From Roseicella aerolata (lineage in GTDB: Bacteria; Pseudomonadota; Alphaproteobacteria; Acetobacterales; Acetobacteraceae), in assembly GCF_020523605.1 (NCBI RefSeq), contig NZ_JAJAQI010000025.1, forward strand, positions 22,806 through 86,805: a stretch of 64,000 bases of DNA. Reading direction: 5' to 3'. Positions 1 to 8,374 of this stretch are shown one piece after another; position 1 is the stretch's first letter, and every line of letters begins with the position of its first letter. The position numbers and the translations under genes are program-made. Under the pieces are notes generated by a model. The model was not told the origin of the DNA. It was given only the letters and a program-made list of their open reading frames with translations, and did not search any database.

Positions 1-731
1 GTGCACAGGCGGCGCGCGGCCAGGATCTCGGCCTTCACGCTCTCGGGGTCGATATAGTCGGTGGTGCTCTGCCGGACGCCGTCGGCGCCGATCAGCCGCA
101 GCCGGTGGCGGCGGATCTCGATCAGCGCCGGCGCCTCGATGGTGAGCCCGACCACGGGGCAGGGGGGGTTCTCGATCTCCCGCGGCAGCGGGGCACCGGG
201 GACGATCGGCACGTTCGCCGCCTTGATGCCGCGATTGGCCAGGTAGAAGCAGGTCGGGGTCTTGGAGGAGCGGGAGACGCCGACGAGGCAGACATCCGCC
301 TCCGCGATGCCGGCCGTCCCCTGCCCGTCGTCATGCGCCAGCACATAGTGCATGGCGTCGATCCGCCGGAAATAATCGGCATCCATCACATGCTGGGCCG
401 CCCGCTTCTCCTTCGCCTGGGCGCCGATCTGGCTCTGCAGCAGGTCCATGGTCTGGTCGAGGACCGAGAGGCAGGGCACGCCCAGCCGCTCGCACACCTC
501 CTCCAGCGCATGCCGCAGGCTGCGGTCCACCAGGGTGAAGAGCACCGGCCCCGGCTCGTGCTGCACCCCTTCCAGCACCCGGTCGAGCTGGAGGCGGGAG
601 CGGACGAGGCTCCAGCGGTGGTGGATGACGTGATGGTCCTCGAACCGGGCGAGGGTGGCGCGGGCGATGGAATTCAGCGTCTCCCCCGTGCTGTCGGAGA
701 CCAGGTGGAGGTTGATGGCGCGGTGGGGCAT
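1..731 (-). CDS. ppsR: PpsR-type kinase/pyrophosphorylase (DUF299), 3'-truncated by window edge
   Basis: Reading the minus strand from the ATG at 731 gives an uninterrupted frame ([20 protein letters not shown]...) that leaves the window at base 1, so the C-terminus is missing. Residues 151-158 read GVSRSSKT, the P-loop-like motif of the PEP synthase/pyruvate phosphate dikinase regulatory family, which phosphorylates and dephosphorylates the dikinase and so switches PEP formation. The N-terminal VSDSTGET block is also typical. It is divergent from hemE across a 300-bp gap. This pair is the conserved neighbourhood of the Caulobacter origin, where the gene was called RP001-like. No strong Shine-Dalgarno precedes the ATG. 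Family assignment is firm; which dikinase it controls is not visible. Confidence 0.9.
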   Translation of the reverse strand, partial: MPHRAINLHLVSDSTGETLNSIARATLARFEDHHVIHHRWSLVRSRLQLDRVLEGVQHEPGPVLFTLVDRSLRHALEEVCERLGVPCLSVLDQTMDLLQSQIGAQAKEKRAAQHVMDADYFRRIDAMHYVLAHDDGQGTAGIAEADVCLVGVSRSSKTPTCFYLANRGIKAANVPIVPGAPLPREIENPPCPVVGLTIEAPALIEIRRHRLRLIGADGVRQSTTDYIDPESVKAEILAARRLC

Positions 732-1030
732 GGCGGGAGAATCCCGTGAACGGCGGGGGATAATGGGGACAACTCTGGACCGCCAGATGGGACCGGGGGA
801 CTGGGTTAACGAGTCCTGTCCGGACCGACCGGCGGGAGGATCGCGACGGGGGTCGCGACGGGAATCCGGGCGACTCCCTTTTATCCCCATGATTCCACCG
901 AGTCGCCGGACATTCCTGCTGTGGACGGGGCTGTGGATCGTTCGCGAACCAATTGTCTCCACATCATCCACAGGCCCTAATTGCCCTACCACCTTTTAAG
1001 AATCCTGTTTTCTTGCGAGAGAGTGCGGCC
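732..1030. other. oriC: Predicted chromosomal replication origin (oriC) in the ppsR-hemE gap
   Basis: This divergent gap holds seven GANTC sites (739, 811, 862, 872, 891, 900 and 1000), where about one would be expected by chance in high-GC DNA. DnaA-box-like 9-mers are TTATCCCCA (881-889), TCATCCACA (964-972) and, on the minus strand, CGATCCACA (932-940) and TTATCCCCC (755-763). A 10-bp direct repeat TCGCGACGGG lies at 841-850 and 853-862. The stretch 976-1014 is AT-rich for this genome and could be the unwinding element. Known: the Caulobacter origin lies between hemE and the ppsR-like gene and carries GANTC sites. Inference: this is the functional origin. I saw no full TTAA-N7-TTAA CtrA box. 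Confidence 0.7.
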
Positions 1031-2101
1031 ATGGAGAGTGAACGCCCCGCGCCGGCCATGGCGACCCCTTCGAAGCCCATGCTGCGCGCCCTGGGGGGCG
1101 AGGCCGTCTGGCCCCCGCCGATGTGGCTGATGCGCCAGGCCGGCCGCTACCTGCCGGAATACCGGGAGGTGCGGGCCCAGGCGGGCGACTTCATCGCCCT
1201 GTGCACAAATCCGGAGCTGGCGGCGGAGGTGACGCTGCAGCCGATCCGCCGCTACGGCATGGACGGCGCCATCCTCTTCTCCGACATCCTCATGGTCCCC
1301 TGGGCCATGGGGCAGCCGCTGAGGTTTGCGGAGGGCGAGGGGCCGCAGCTCCAGCCGGTGCGCGACGCGGCCTCGATCGGGGCGCTCGACCCCTCGGTCT
1401 GCGTGGCCAATGCCGCCCCGATCTTCGAGACGGTGCGCCTGGTCCGGGCGGCGCTGGACGCGCATGCCCCGAAGGTCACCCTGATCGGCTTCGCCGGCAG
1501 CCCCTTCACCGTCGCCTGCTACATGGTGGAGGGCCATGGCAGCCGGGACTTCGCCGCGGCGCGCGGCATGGCCTATGCCGACCCGCAGCTCTTCGGCACC
1601 CTGATCCGGACGCTGGTCACCGCGACCACCGGCTACCTGCTGGCCCAGGCCGAGGCAGGGGCCGAGGTGCTGATGCTGTTCGACTCCTGGGCCGGCATGC
1701 TCTCCCCCTCCCAGTTCCGCCGCTGGGTGATCGAGCCGACCGGGCAGATCGTGCGGAACATCCGCAAGGTGAACCCGACCATCCCGATCATCGGCTTCCC
1801 CCGCCTCGCCGGGCCCATGCTGGCCGAATACGCGCAGCGGACCGGCGTGCAGTGCCTCGGCGTGGATACCTCGATGGACCTGCGCTGGGCCGCCACGGCC
1901 GTCGCGCCGCACCAGGCGCTGCAGGGCAACCTCGATCCGCTGGCGCTGATCGCCGGCGGGATGGCGCTGGAGACGGAGGCGCGCAGCATCCTCGGGACCA
2001 TGCGGGGCCGGCCCTTCGTCTTCAACCTGGGCCATGGGATCGAGAAGACGACGCCGCCCGAGCATGTCTCGGCGCTGGTGCGGCTGGTGCGGACGGGCTG
2101 A
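1031..2101 (+). CDS. hemE: Uroporphyrinogen decarboxylase
   Basis: Decarboxylates uroporphyrinogen III to coproporphyrinogen III in cytosolic haem synthesis. The 356-residue product has the family motif MRQAGRYLPEYR at residues 34-45, the FSDIL segment with the substrate-binding Asp, and GFAGSPFTVACYMVEG. An upstream TTG at 953 is in frame but lies among the origin sites. ATG 1031 is preferred because GAGAGAG precedes it by about 10 bases; ATG 1058 is a possible alternative. It is followed by hemH 80 bases downstream, a standard alphaproteobacterial arrangement. Transcription must start inside or next to the predicted origin, so expression may be linked to replication, as proposed for Caulobacter; that link is inference. 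Confidence 0.95.
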   Translation: MESERPAPAMATPSKPMLRALGGEAVWPPPMWLMRQAGRYLPEYREVRAQAGDFIALCTNPELAAEVTLQPIRRYGMDGAILFSDILMVPWAMGQPLRFAEGEGPQLQPVRDAASIGALDPSVCVANAAPIFETVRLVRAALDAHAPKVTLIGFAGSPFTVACYMVEGHGSRDFAAARGMAYADPQLFGTLIRTLVTATTGYLLAQAEAGAEVLMLFDSWAGMLSPSQFRRWVIEPTGQIVRNIRKVNPTIPIIGFPRLAGPMLAEYAQRTGVQCLGVDTSMDLRWAATAVAPHQALQGNLDPLALIAGGMALETEARSILGTMRGRPFVFNLGHGIEKTTPPEHVSALVRLVRTG

Positions 2102-2119
2102 GGCGCGCGCGGCTGGCGG

Positions 2120-2128
2120 TTATCCACA
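2120..2128 (+). promoter_or_regulatory. Perfect DnaA box (TTATCCACA) between hemE and hemH
   Basis: The 9-mer TTATCCACA is an exact match to the bacterial DnaA-box consensus. It lies 18 bases after the hemE stop, about 1.1 kb from the predicted origin, and could be an outlying DnaA site or chance. Confidence 0.55.
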
Positions 2129-2181
2129 GCACCCGGGCGTTATGGCCTTGACCTGCCCCCGCGGCATGTCATCTCCGGCAC

Positions 2182-3315
2182 ATGGACCAGACCGCGGCCG
2201 CCAGCCCTCCGACCCCCATCCAGGACCGATCCGGCGCGGCCCGGCCGCGCGTGGCGATCGTGCTGTTCAACCTCGGCGGGCCTGACCGGCCGGAGAGCGT
2301 CCGGCCCTTCCTCGAGAACCTCTTCATGGACCCGGCCATCCTGCGGGTGCCCGGCTTCATCCGGCCCTGGCTGGGGAAGTTCATCGCCAGGCGCCGCACC
2401 AGGGCGGCCTCCGAGAACTATGCCATCCTCGGCGGGAAATCGCCGCTGCTGGAACTGACTGAGGGGCAGGCGCGGGCGCTCGATGCCGCCCTGGCGGGGG
2501 AGGCGGCGGAGTATCGCTGCTTCGTTGCCATGCGCTACTGGCACCCGATGAGCGAGGAGGCGGCGCGCGCCGTGGCCGCCTGGGCGCCGGATGAGGTGCT
2601 GCTGCTGCCGCTCTATCCCCAGTTCTCCACGACGACGACCGGCAGCAGCCTGGCGGCCTGGGAGGCGGCGGCGCGGAAGGCGGGGCTCTCGGTCCCGACC
2701 ACCACCCTCTGCTGCTACCATTCCGACCCTGCCTTCGCGGAGGCCACCGCCGCCCTGGTGCGCGGCGCCTGGGACAAGGCGCGGGCTGGCCTGCCGGAGG
2801 GCGTCCCGCTGCGGATCCTCTTCTCCGCCCATGGCCTGCCGGAGAGCATCGTGAAGGCCGGCGACCCCTACCAGTGGCAGGTCGAGCAGACCGTCGCCGC
2901 GGTGGTCGAGCGGCTCGGGATCGAGGGGCTCGACCACGTGGTCTGCTACCAGTCCCGGGTGACGCCGCAGAAATGGATTGGCCCCTCCACCGAGGCGGAG
3001 CTGGAGCGCGCGGCGCATGACAAGGTGGCGGTGCTGGTCTGCCCCATCGCCTTCGTCTCCGAGCATTCCGAGACGCTGGTCGAGCTGGATGTCGAGTACC
3101 GGGAGGAGGCGGAGCGCCTCGGCGTGCCCGGCTACTTCCGCGTGCCCGCCCAGAACAGCGATCCGGGCTTCATCGCCGCGCTGCGCGACCTGGTGCGCGG
3201 TGCCCGGGCCGGCGGCCGGGCGCTGTGCAGCTTCGCGGGCGGGCGGCAATGCCCGAAACCCTTCGGCGACTGCCCGCATGCCCGGGCGAAGGCGCGCGTG
3301 AAGGAAGCGGCGTGA
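2182..3315 (+). CDS. hemH: Ferrochelatase
   Basis: Inserts Fe2+ into protoporphyrin IX, the last step of haem b synthesis. The 377-residue protein has the N-terminal VAIVLFNLGGPD motif, then SPLLELTEGQ, the catalytic region FSAHGLPESIVKAGDPY and the VTPQKWIGPSTE segment. The C-terminus carries three cysteines in a Cys-X7-Cys-X6-Cys pattern. Some alphaproteobacterial and animal ferrochelatases bind a [2Fe-2S] cluster with C-terminal cysteines, so a cluster is possible here but unproven. The start at 2182 gives an N-terminus of normal length. The stop overlaps the GTG of the next gene (GTGA), showing translational coupling. Confidence 0.95.
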   Translation: MDQTAAASPPTPIQDRSGAARPRVAIVLFNLGGPDRPESVRPFLENLFMDPAILRVPGFIRPWLGKFIARRRTRAASENYAILGGKSPLLELTEGQARALDAALAGEAAEYRCFVAMRYWHPMSEEAARAVAAWAPDEVLLLPLYPQFSTTTTGSSLAAWEAAARKAGLSVPTTTLCCYHSDPAFAEATAALVRGAWDKARAGLPEGVPLRILFSAHGLPESIVKAGDPYQWQVEQTVAAVVERLGIEGLDHVVCYQSRVTPQKWIGPSTEAELERAAHDKVAVLVCPIAFVSEHSETLVELDVEYREEAERLGVPGYFRVPAQNSDPGFIAALRDLVRGARAGGRALCSFAGGRQCPKPFGDCPHARAKARVKEAA

Positions 3316-3989
3316 CCCTTCCGCCCGCGCGCCGCCCCGCGGCGGTGCTGTTCGATTGCGACGGCGTGCTGGCCGACAGCGAAGGGCTGGTGAACCGCAT
3401 CGTCGCGGCCGACCTGACGGCGCGCGGCTGGCGGCTCTCGCCCGATCAGGCGCGCGAGACCTTCCTCGGCATGGCGCTGCCGGACATGCTGCCGATGATC
3501 GAGGCACGGGTCGGCCCGCTGCCGCCGCGCTGGGCCGGGGAGCTGGGCCAGGCGATCTCCGGTGCGCTGATGGAAGGGCTCGATCCGGTGCCGGGCGCGC
3601 TGGCCGCGCTGCGGGCCGTCGCGGCGGCCGGCCTGCCGGTCGCCGTCGCCTCCAACTCCTCCCGCATCGAGTTGCGGGCGAAGCTCGGCCGGCTCGGCAT
3701 CGCCGGGCTGTTCGGGGAACGGGTCTTCAGCTTCGAGGATGTGGCGGAGCCGAAGCCGGCCCCGGACATCTACCTGGCCGCGGCGGCGGCCTGCGGGGCG
3801 GCACCCGCGGCCTGCGTGGTGGTGGAGGACAGCCTGCTCGGCTGCCGCGCCGGCATCGCCGCCGGCTGCCGCGTGCTGGGCCTGACGCGGGAGACGGATG
3901 CAGCGGTCCTGGCCGCGGTCGGGGCCGAGCCCTTCGCGCGCATGGAGGACCTGCCGCGGCTGCTGGGGCTGCAGGAGAAGGCGGCGTGA
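3312..3989 (+). CDS. HAD-superfamily hydrolase (phosphoglycolate phosphatase-like)
   Basis: A 225-residue HAD subfamily IA phosphatase. Motif I is LFDCDGVLADSE near residue 14, with the nucleophile Asp and the acid/base Asp two residues later. Motif II is VASNSS, and motifs III/IV are EPKPAPDIY and VVEDSLLGCRAG. The open frame extends upstream into hemH, but GTG 3312 overlapping the hemH TGA is the likely start. Its stop in turn overlaps the GTG of hemJ, so hemH, this gene and hemJ form one coupled operon. Substrate is not evident; phosphoglycolate or a sugar phosphate is typical of the family. A link to haem synthesis is suggested only by position. Confidence 0.85.
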   Translation: MTLPPARRPAAVLFDCDGVLADSEGLVNRIVAADLTARGWRLSPDQARETFLGMALPDMLPMIEARVGPLPPRWAGELGQAISGALMEGLDPVPGALAALRAVAAAGLPVAVASNSSRIELRAKLGRLGIAGLFGERVFSFEDVAEPKPAPDIYLAAAAACGAAPAACVVVEDSLLGCRAGIAAGCRVLGLTRETDAAVLAAVGAEPFARMEDLPRLLGLQEKAA

Positions 3990-4438
3990 CCTTCGACCTG
4001 CTGGCGCCCGCCTACCCCTGGGTGAAGGCCTTCCACCTGATGGCGGTGATCGCCTGGATGGCCGGGCTGTTCTACCTGCCGCGGCTCTTCGTCTATCACA
4101 GCCAGGTGCCGGTGGGCGGGGAGCAGGACGCGCTGTTCAAGGTGATGGAGCGCCGCCTGATCCGCGCCATCATGAACCCGGCGATGATCGTGGTCTGGCT
4201 GCTCGGCATCACCCTGGTGTTGACGCCGGGCATCGTCAGCTGGACCGCGGGCTGGTGGCATGTGAAGCTGCTCTCGGTCATCGGCATGACCTGGTTCCAC
4301 CACCATCTCAGCCTCGGGCGGAAGGCGATGGAGCGGGGGGAGCGGCCGCGGACCGAGCGCTACTGGCGCGCGATGAACGAAGTGCCGACTGTCCTGATGA
4401 TCGCGATCGTGCTGATGGTGATCGTCAAGCCGTTCTGA
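3986..4438 (+). CDS. hemJ: Protoporphyrinogen IX oxidase, HemJ type
   Basis: A 150-residue, four-helix membrane protein of the HemJ (UPF0093) family, which oxidises protoporphyrinogen IX to protoporphyrin IX, the step before ferrochelatase. Features are KAFHLMAVIAWMAGLFYLPRLFVYH at the N-terminus with the conserved His, ERRLIRAIMNPAMI, and the histidine run WFHHHLS. The GTG at 3986 overlaps the preceding stop. This supplies the step missing between hemE and hemH and supports the block as a haem operon. In many alphaproteobacteria hemJ sits just upstream of rho, as here. Confidence 0.9.
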   Translation: MTFDLLAPAYPWVKAFHLMAVIAWMAGLFYLPRLFVYHSQVPVGGEQDALFKVMERRLIRAIMNPAMIVVWLLGITLVLTPGIVSWTAGWWHVKLLSVIGMTWFHHHLSLGRKAMERGERPRTERYWRAMNEVPTVLMIAIVLMVIVKPF

Positions 4439-4482
4439 GCCCGGGGTCTTGAACTTGCCTGTCGCGCGGACCAACTCCGCGG

Positions 4483-4511
4483 TTGACGGGCGGTGGCGCG
4501 GTCCCTAGGGT
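4483..4511 (+). promoter_or_regulatory. Candidate sigma-70 promoter for rho
   Basis: TTGACG (4483-4488) is separated by 17 bases from TAGGGT (4506-4511), a good -35/-10 pair for a high-GC alphaproteobacterium. It would start transcription about 220 bases before rho. Confidence 0.45.
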
Positions 4512-4736
4512 CGCGGTGCTCCCTGGGGTGGTGCAGGCGTTTCGCGCCGTGCCGCCCTACCTCCCTCCTCTCCTCGGGACTTCGCCGGCCGACGGCCCCG
4601 ATCCGTTCCTGCAAGCAGGTAGCGGACGTGTTCGCGGCACAGGCGGAACGGCCGGGGCATCGGCGCGGCTCCTCCGCGCCACTGCCGGCCTGACTGGGAA
4701 GGGTCCCGCTTCCCCGGCATATGGACGCGCTGCGCC
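4512..4736 (+). other. Long untranslated leader before rho; no gene seen
   Basis: About 225 bases between the candidate promoter and the rho start hold no convincing reading frame on either strand. Rho mRNAs in several bacteria have long leaders where Rho terminates its own transcription. A C-rich, G-poor stretch near 4548-4580 could act as a rut site; that is inference. Confidence 0.35.
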
Positions 4737-6011
4737 ATGCATCTTTCCGAACTCAAGGCCAAGAGCCCCGCCGAACTCCTCTCCTTCGCCGAGGAGCTGC
4801 AGGTCGAGAACGCGTCATCCCTGCGCAAGCAGGACATGATGTTTGCGATCCTGAAGCAGCTGGCGGACAACGACCAGGCCATCTACGGCGAAGGCACGCT
4901 GGAGATCCTGCCGGACGGCTTCGGCTTCCTCCGCAGCCCGCAGGCCAATTTCCTGCCCGGCCCGGACGACATCTATGTCTCCCCCGCCCAGGTGCGGCGC
5001 TTCGGCCTGCGCACCGGCGATACGGTGGAAGGCCAGATCCGCGCGCCGAAGGATGGTGAGCGCTACTTCGCGCTGCTGAAGGTCAACGCCATCAATTTCG
5101 AGCCGCCGGAGATGCTCCGGCACCGGATCAACTTCGACAACCTCACGCCGCTCTATCCGACGCGCCGGCTGAAGATGGAGAACCCGGACCTCGAATCCGT
5201 GGCGAAGGGGCCGACCAAGGACTACACCCACCGCGTCATCGACCTGATCGCGCCGATCGGCATGGGCCAGCGCGCCCTGATCGTGGCGCCGCCGCGCACC
5301 GGCAAGACGGTGATGCTGCAGAACATCGCCAAGTCGATCACCGCGAACCACCCCGATGTCTTCCTGATGGTGCTGCTGATCGACGAGCGGCCGGAGGAAG
5401 TCACCGACATGGCCCGCACCGTGCGGGGCGAGGTGGTGGCCTCCACCTTCGATGAGCCGGCGACGCGCCACGTCCAGGTGACGGAGATGGTGCTCGAGAA
5501 GGCCAAGCGCCTGGTCGAGCACAAGCGGGACGTGGTGATCCTGCTGGATTCCATCACCCGCCTCGGCCGCGCCTACAACTCGGTCGTACCCTCCTCGGGC
5601 AAGGTGCTGACGGGCGGCGTGGACGCCAACGCCCTGCAGCGCCCGAAGCGCTTCTTCGGCGCGGCCCGCAACATTGAGGAAGGCGGGTCGCTCACCATCA
5701 TCGCCACCGCGCTGATCGACACCGGCAGCCGGATGGACGAGGTGATCTTCGAGGAGTTCAAGGGCACCGGCAACTCCGAGCTCATCCTCGACCGCAAGCT
5801 CTCGGACAAGCGGACCTTCCCGGCGATCGACATCACCAAGTCCGGCACCCGCAAGGAAGAGCTGCTGGTGGACCGCAACACCCTGTCCAAGATGTGGGTG
5901 CTGCGCCGCATCCTGAACCCGATGGGCATCCAGGACGCGATGGAGTTCCTGCTGGACAAGCTGAAATACAGCAAGACCAACCAGGACTTCTTCGACGCGA
6001 TGAATACCTGA
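4737..6011 (+). CDS. rho: Transcription termination factor Rho
   Basis: Hexameric RNA helicase that ends transcription at Rho-dependent terminators. The 424-residue protein has the N-terminal Rho domain (residues 1-45), the cold-shock-like RNA-binding domain ([16 protein letters not shown], about 52-67), the P-loop APPRTGKT at 184-191, the Walker B region [12 protein letters not shown], and the Q/R-loop region [16 protein letters not shown]. Length is normal. It is monocistronic or fed by its own promoter, given the 298-base gap after hemJ. Confidence 0.97.
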   Translation: MHLSELKAKSPAELLSFAEELQVENASSLRKQDMMFAILKQLADNDQAIYGEGTLEILPDGFGFLRSPQANFLPGPDDIYVSPAQVRRFGLRTGDTVEGQIRAPKDGERYFALLKVNAINFEPPEMLRHRINFDNLTPLYPTRRLKMENPDLESVAKGPTKDYTHRVIDLIAPIGMGQRALIVAPPRTGKTVMLQNIAKSITANHPDVFLMVLLIDERPEEVTDMARTVRGEVVASTFDEPATRHVQVTEMVLEKAKRLVEHKRDVVILLDSITRLGRAYNSVVPSSGKVLTGGVDANALQRPKRFFGAARNIEEGGSLTIIATALIDTGSRMDEVIFEEFKGTGNSELILDRKLSDKRTFPAIDITKSGTRKEELLVDRNTLSKMWVLRRILNPMGIQDAMEFLLDKLKYSKTNQDFFDAMNT

Positions 6012-6362
6012 CCGCGGTCGCGTCGCGGAAGCGCCGGCCGGCGCGGGCAGCGCCCGCCGCCGGCAGGGACGGCCGGGCGCCGCCGGTCCCCAGGGGTCGG
6101 CCGCGGAAGCGCCGGACGCCCCGGAACGGACCCCTGCCCCGCGGGCAGTGACCTGCGGAGGATTGCCTGCAGACCGGCATCGAAGGCCGGTCCGCCGCAG
6201 CTCCCCGCCTCGTTTCGCCGCCGTCTGCGCCTTCGCATCCCCCCTTCCGCGGCGGCGCACCCGCGCTGCGGGCAGCCCGGCCATGCGCGTTCCGGCCGGC
6301 AGCCCGCCTTGTCCGGGCCAGCCGCAGCGGCGATGATCCACAGGGGAAACGCCGGTAGGCCG
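6012..6362. other. Gene-free 351-base gap after rho
   Basis: Very GC-rich with no credible coding frame. A short GC hairpin at 6043-6057 (GCGGGC-AGC-GCCCGC) may help end rho transcription, although no T-run follows. A DnaA-like TGATCCACA occurs at 6334-6342, overlapping an ATG that could also be the start of the next gene. Confidence 0.4.
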
Positions 6363-7586
6363 ATGCAGCAGACTCTCGACGCCGCCATGCGGCGGAACCT
6401 CTTCCTCCTTGCCTGCTGCCAGGCGATCGGGCAGGCCGGCAACACCATGATGTTCGCGGCGACCGCGCTTTCGGTCGTCACCTTCTACCCAAACCGCGAC
6501 CTCGCCACCCTGCCGGTCACCATGCAGCATCTCGGCGTGATGCTCGCGGTCTTCCCGGCCGGGCTGCTGATGCAGCGCATGGGGCGGCGCTTCGGCTTCC
6601 GCACCGGCTCGGTATTCGGCATGGCCGGGGCCACCGTGGTGGGCCTTGGCCTCTTCACCGCCAATTTCATCCTGATGTGCCTGGGCGGGCTGATCCTCGG
6701 CTATGCCGTCGCCAGCCTGCAGATGTACCGCTTCGCTGCGGTCGAGCTTGCCCCGCCGGCCTATCGCGCCAAGGCCATCTCCTGGGTCACGGCTGGCGGC
6801 GTGGTGGCGGGCATCCTCGGGCCGAGCCTGGTGCGACTGACGCATGACCAGGTGGTGCCGCTCTACCTCGCGACCTATGCGGCGATGGTCGGCATCCACC
6901 TGACCGTCTTCACCATCATGTCCTTCATCCGCTTCCCGCCCATGCAGGGCCCGGGCTCGATCACCGGCGGGACGGATGCGGCCGCGGCCCTGCCGCCGCG
7001 GCCCTTGCGGGAGATCGCGTCGCAGCCGCGCTTCGTCGCGGCCGTGATCTGCGGCATGGTCGCCTTCGGCATCATGTCCTTCCTGATGAGCGCCTCGCCA
7101 CTCGCCATCGTCGCCTGCGGCCTGCCGCATGCGGAAGCGCACTGGGTCATCTTCCTGCATGTGATGGGCATGTTCGTGCCGGCCTTCTTCACCGGCAACC
7201 TCATCACCCGCTACGGCACGCTGAACGTCATGTTCGCCGGCATCGCGGTGCTGCTGGCCGGCGTCGCGGCGGCCCTCGCCGGCCAGTCGGAATGGCATTT
7301 CCGCATCGCCCTCACGCTCAACGGCGTCGGCTGGAATTTCCTCTTCGTCGGCGCGACCACGCTGGTGACCACCTGCTACCGGCCGAGCGAGCGCGGCAAG
7401 GCGCAGGCGCTGAACGACTTCCTGGTCTTCGGCACCACCGCCGCCGCCAGCTTCCTCGCCGGCTTCCTGCAGGAGAGGCTGGGCTGGGCCCCGCTCAACT
7501 GGTATTCGATCGCCCTGCTGGTCGTGGCGCTGCTGGCGACCGGCTGGCTGCGGGTGCAGCGCCAGCCGGCCCAGGCGGTGGCGTAG
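6363..7586 (+). CDS. MFS transporter
   Basis: About 407 residues with roughly 12 hydrophobic segments; the first begins at NLFLLACCQAIGQAG. The A-motif-like loop between TM2 and TM3 reads MQRMGRRFGFRTG, and a symmetrical loop lies near ERGKAQALND. It is most like uncharacterised drug or metabolite efflux carriers, and the substrate cannot be read from sequence. ATG 6363 is chosen because GGTAGG lies 4-9 bases upstream; ATG 6333 in the same frame is possible. The next genes are not tightly linked, and an R1 repeat follows its stop. Confidence 0.8.
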   Translation: MQQTLDAAMRRNLFLLACCQAIGQAGNTMMFAATALSVVTFYPNRDLATLPVTMQHLGVMLAVFPAGLLMQRMGRRFGFRTGSVFGMAGATVVGLGLFTANFILMCLGGLILGYAVASLQMYRFAAVELAPPAYRAKAISWVTAGGVVAGILGPSLVRLTHDQVVPLYLATYAAMVGIHLTVFTIMSFIRFPPMQGPGSITGGTDAAAALPPRPLREIASQPRFVAAVICGMVAFGIMSFLMSASPLAIVACGLPHAEAHWVIFLHVMGMFVPAFFTGNLITRYGTLNVMFAGIAVLLAGVAAALAGQSEWHFRIALTLNGVGWNFLFVGATTLVTTCYRPSERGKAQALNDFLVFGTTAAASFLAGFLQERLGWAPLNWYSIALLVVALLATGWLRVQRQPAQAVA

Positions 7587-7590
7587 ATCG

Positions 7591-7690
7591 GCTCGCTCCG
7601 GGGTATTCACGTCCCGGAGCGATCGCCTGCCCTTTCACCCTTCGTGACCATCGGTGGATCAGGGTTCCGGCGGGAACGCGGTCCGCCATG
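7591..7690. repeat. R1 palindromic repeat, divergent copy
   Basis: A hairpin with perfect 9-bp arms (CGCTCCGGG 7595-7603 / CCCGGAGCG 7614-7622) matches the inner arm of the R1 family. A second imperfect palindrome lies at 7655-7688 (GGATC...GGTTCC / GGAACGCGGTCC). It lies 4 bases after the MFS stop codon, so it may also act as a transcription terminator. Confidence 0.55.
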
Positions 7691-7767
7691 GCGCGGCGGC
7701 CCGGACTGCCGGGCCATTCAGGCCGGATGCGCGATGCGCCTCGCCTGCCATCCGCCGGGAGCTTTCC

Positions 7768-8166
7768 GTGTCCGACCCGACCCAGCCCACCCCCTATGAC
7801 CGCATCGGCGGCGAGGCGGGGGTGCGCCGCCTCACCCAGCGCTTCTACGAACTGATGGACAGCCTGCCGGAGGCCGCCGCCTGCCGCGCCATCCACCCGC
7901 CGAGCCTCGGGAATTCCGAGCAGAAGCTGTTCGAGTACCTGACCGGCTGGCTCGGCGGCCCGCCCCTGTTCGTCGAGCGGCACGGCCCGCCCATGCTGCG
8001 CCGGCGCCACCTGCACGCCCCGATCGCCGGGCCGGAGATCGAGGGCTGGCTCGCCTGCTTCCGCCGGGCCTGGGCGGAGACGGTGGCGGATCAGGCGCTC
8101 GGCGCGCTGGTGCTGCCGCAGGTCGAGGGCCTGGCGCGGCATATGCGCAACCGCGCGGAGGGCTGA
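7768..8166 (+). CDS. Group II truncated haemoglobin
   Basis: A 132-residue 2-on-2 globin that binds haem and O2/NO in the cytosol. YDRIGGEAGVRRLTQRFYELMD, FEYLTGWLGGPPLFVERHG and the proximal-His segment LRRRHLHAPI (His near residue 80) are characteristic of the TrHbO-type group. The frame is open further upstream, but GTG 7768 has GGGAG about 7 bases before it and gives the normal family length. Usual roles are NO or peroxide detoxification. No oxidative partner gene is adjacent. Confidence 0.9.
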   Translation: MSDPTQPTPYDRIGGEAGVRRLTQRFYELMDSLPEAAACRAIHPPSLGNSEQKLFEYLTGWLGGPPLFVERHGPPMLRRRHLHAPIAGPEIEGWLACFRRAWAETVADQALGALVLPQVEGLARHMRNRAEG

Positions 8167-8220
8167 TACCCGCTGGTGGCCCCTGCGGGGTGGCCGGCGG
8201 CTCGGCGGCGAGCCTCATGC

Positions 8221-8290
8221 CCGGCGCATGACGTCCCGACCTGCGGCCCGCGGCCCATGCCGCGACGCCAGCGCCCGGAGGGCCGCCAAC
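8221..8290. repeat. R2 repeat, partial copy
   Basis: The stretch from GCGCATGACGTC through CCTGCGGCCC, CCATGCCGCGA and GAGGGCCGCC is closely similar to 62952-63005, where a full R2 element with inverted ends is seen. It lies in the gap between the globin and HD-hydrolase genes. Confidence 0.45.
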
Positions 8291-8374
8291 ATGAGCCCTT
8301 CGGATACCCGGCGGGACCGGGGCGAGGCGGAGCATGCCGTGATCTCGCCCAAGGGGCCGTGATATCCTGTCCCC

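Noticed and set aside
806..816. TTAA at 806 as a CtrA box in the origin
   Set aside because: The second TTAA seven bases away is missing; the half site alone is not convincing.
4815..7610. A 931-codon open frame antisense to rho and the MFS gene
   Set aside because: Crosses two well-supported genes and contains only low-complexity text.
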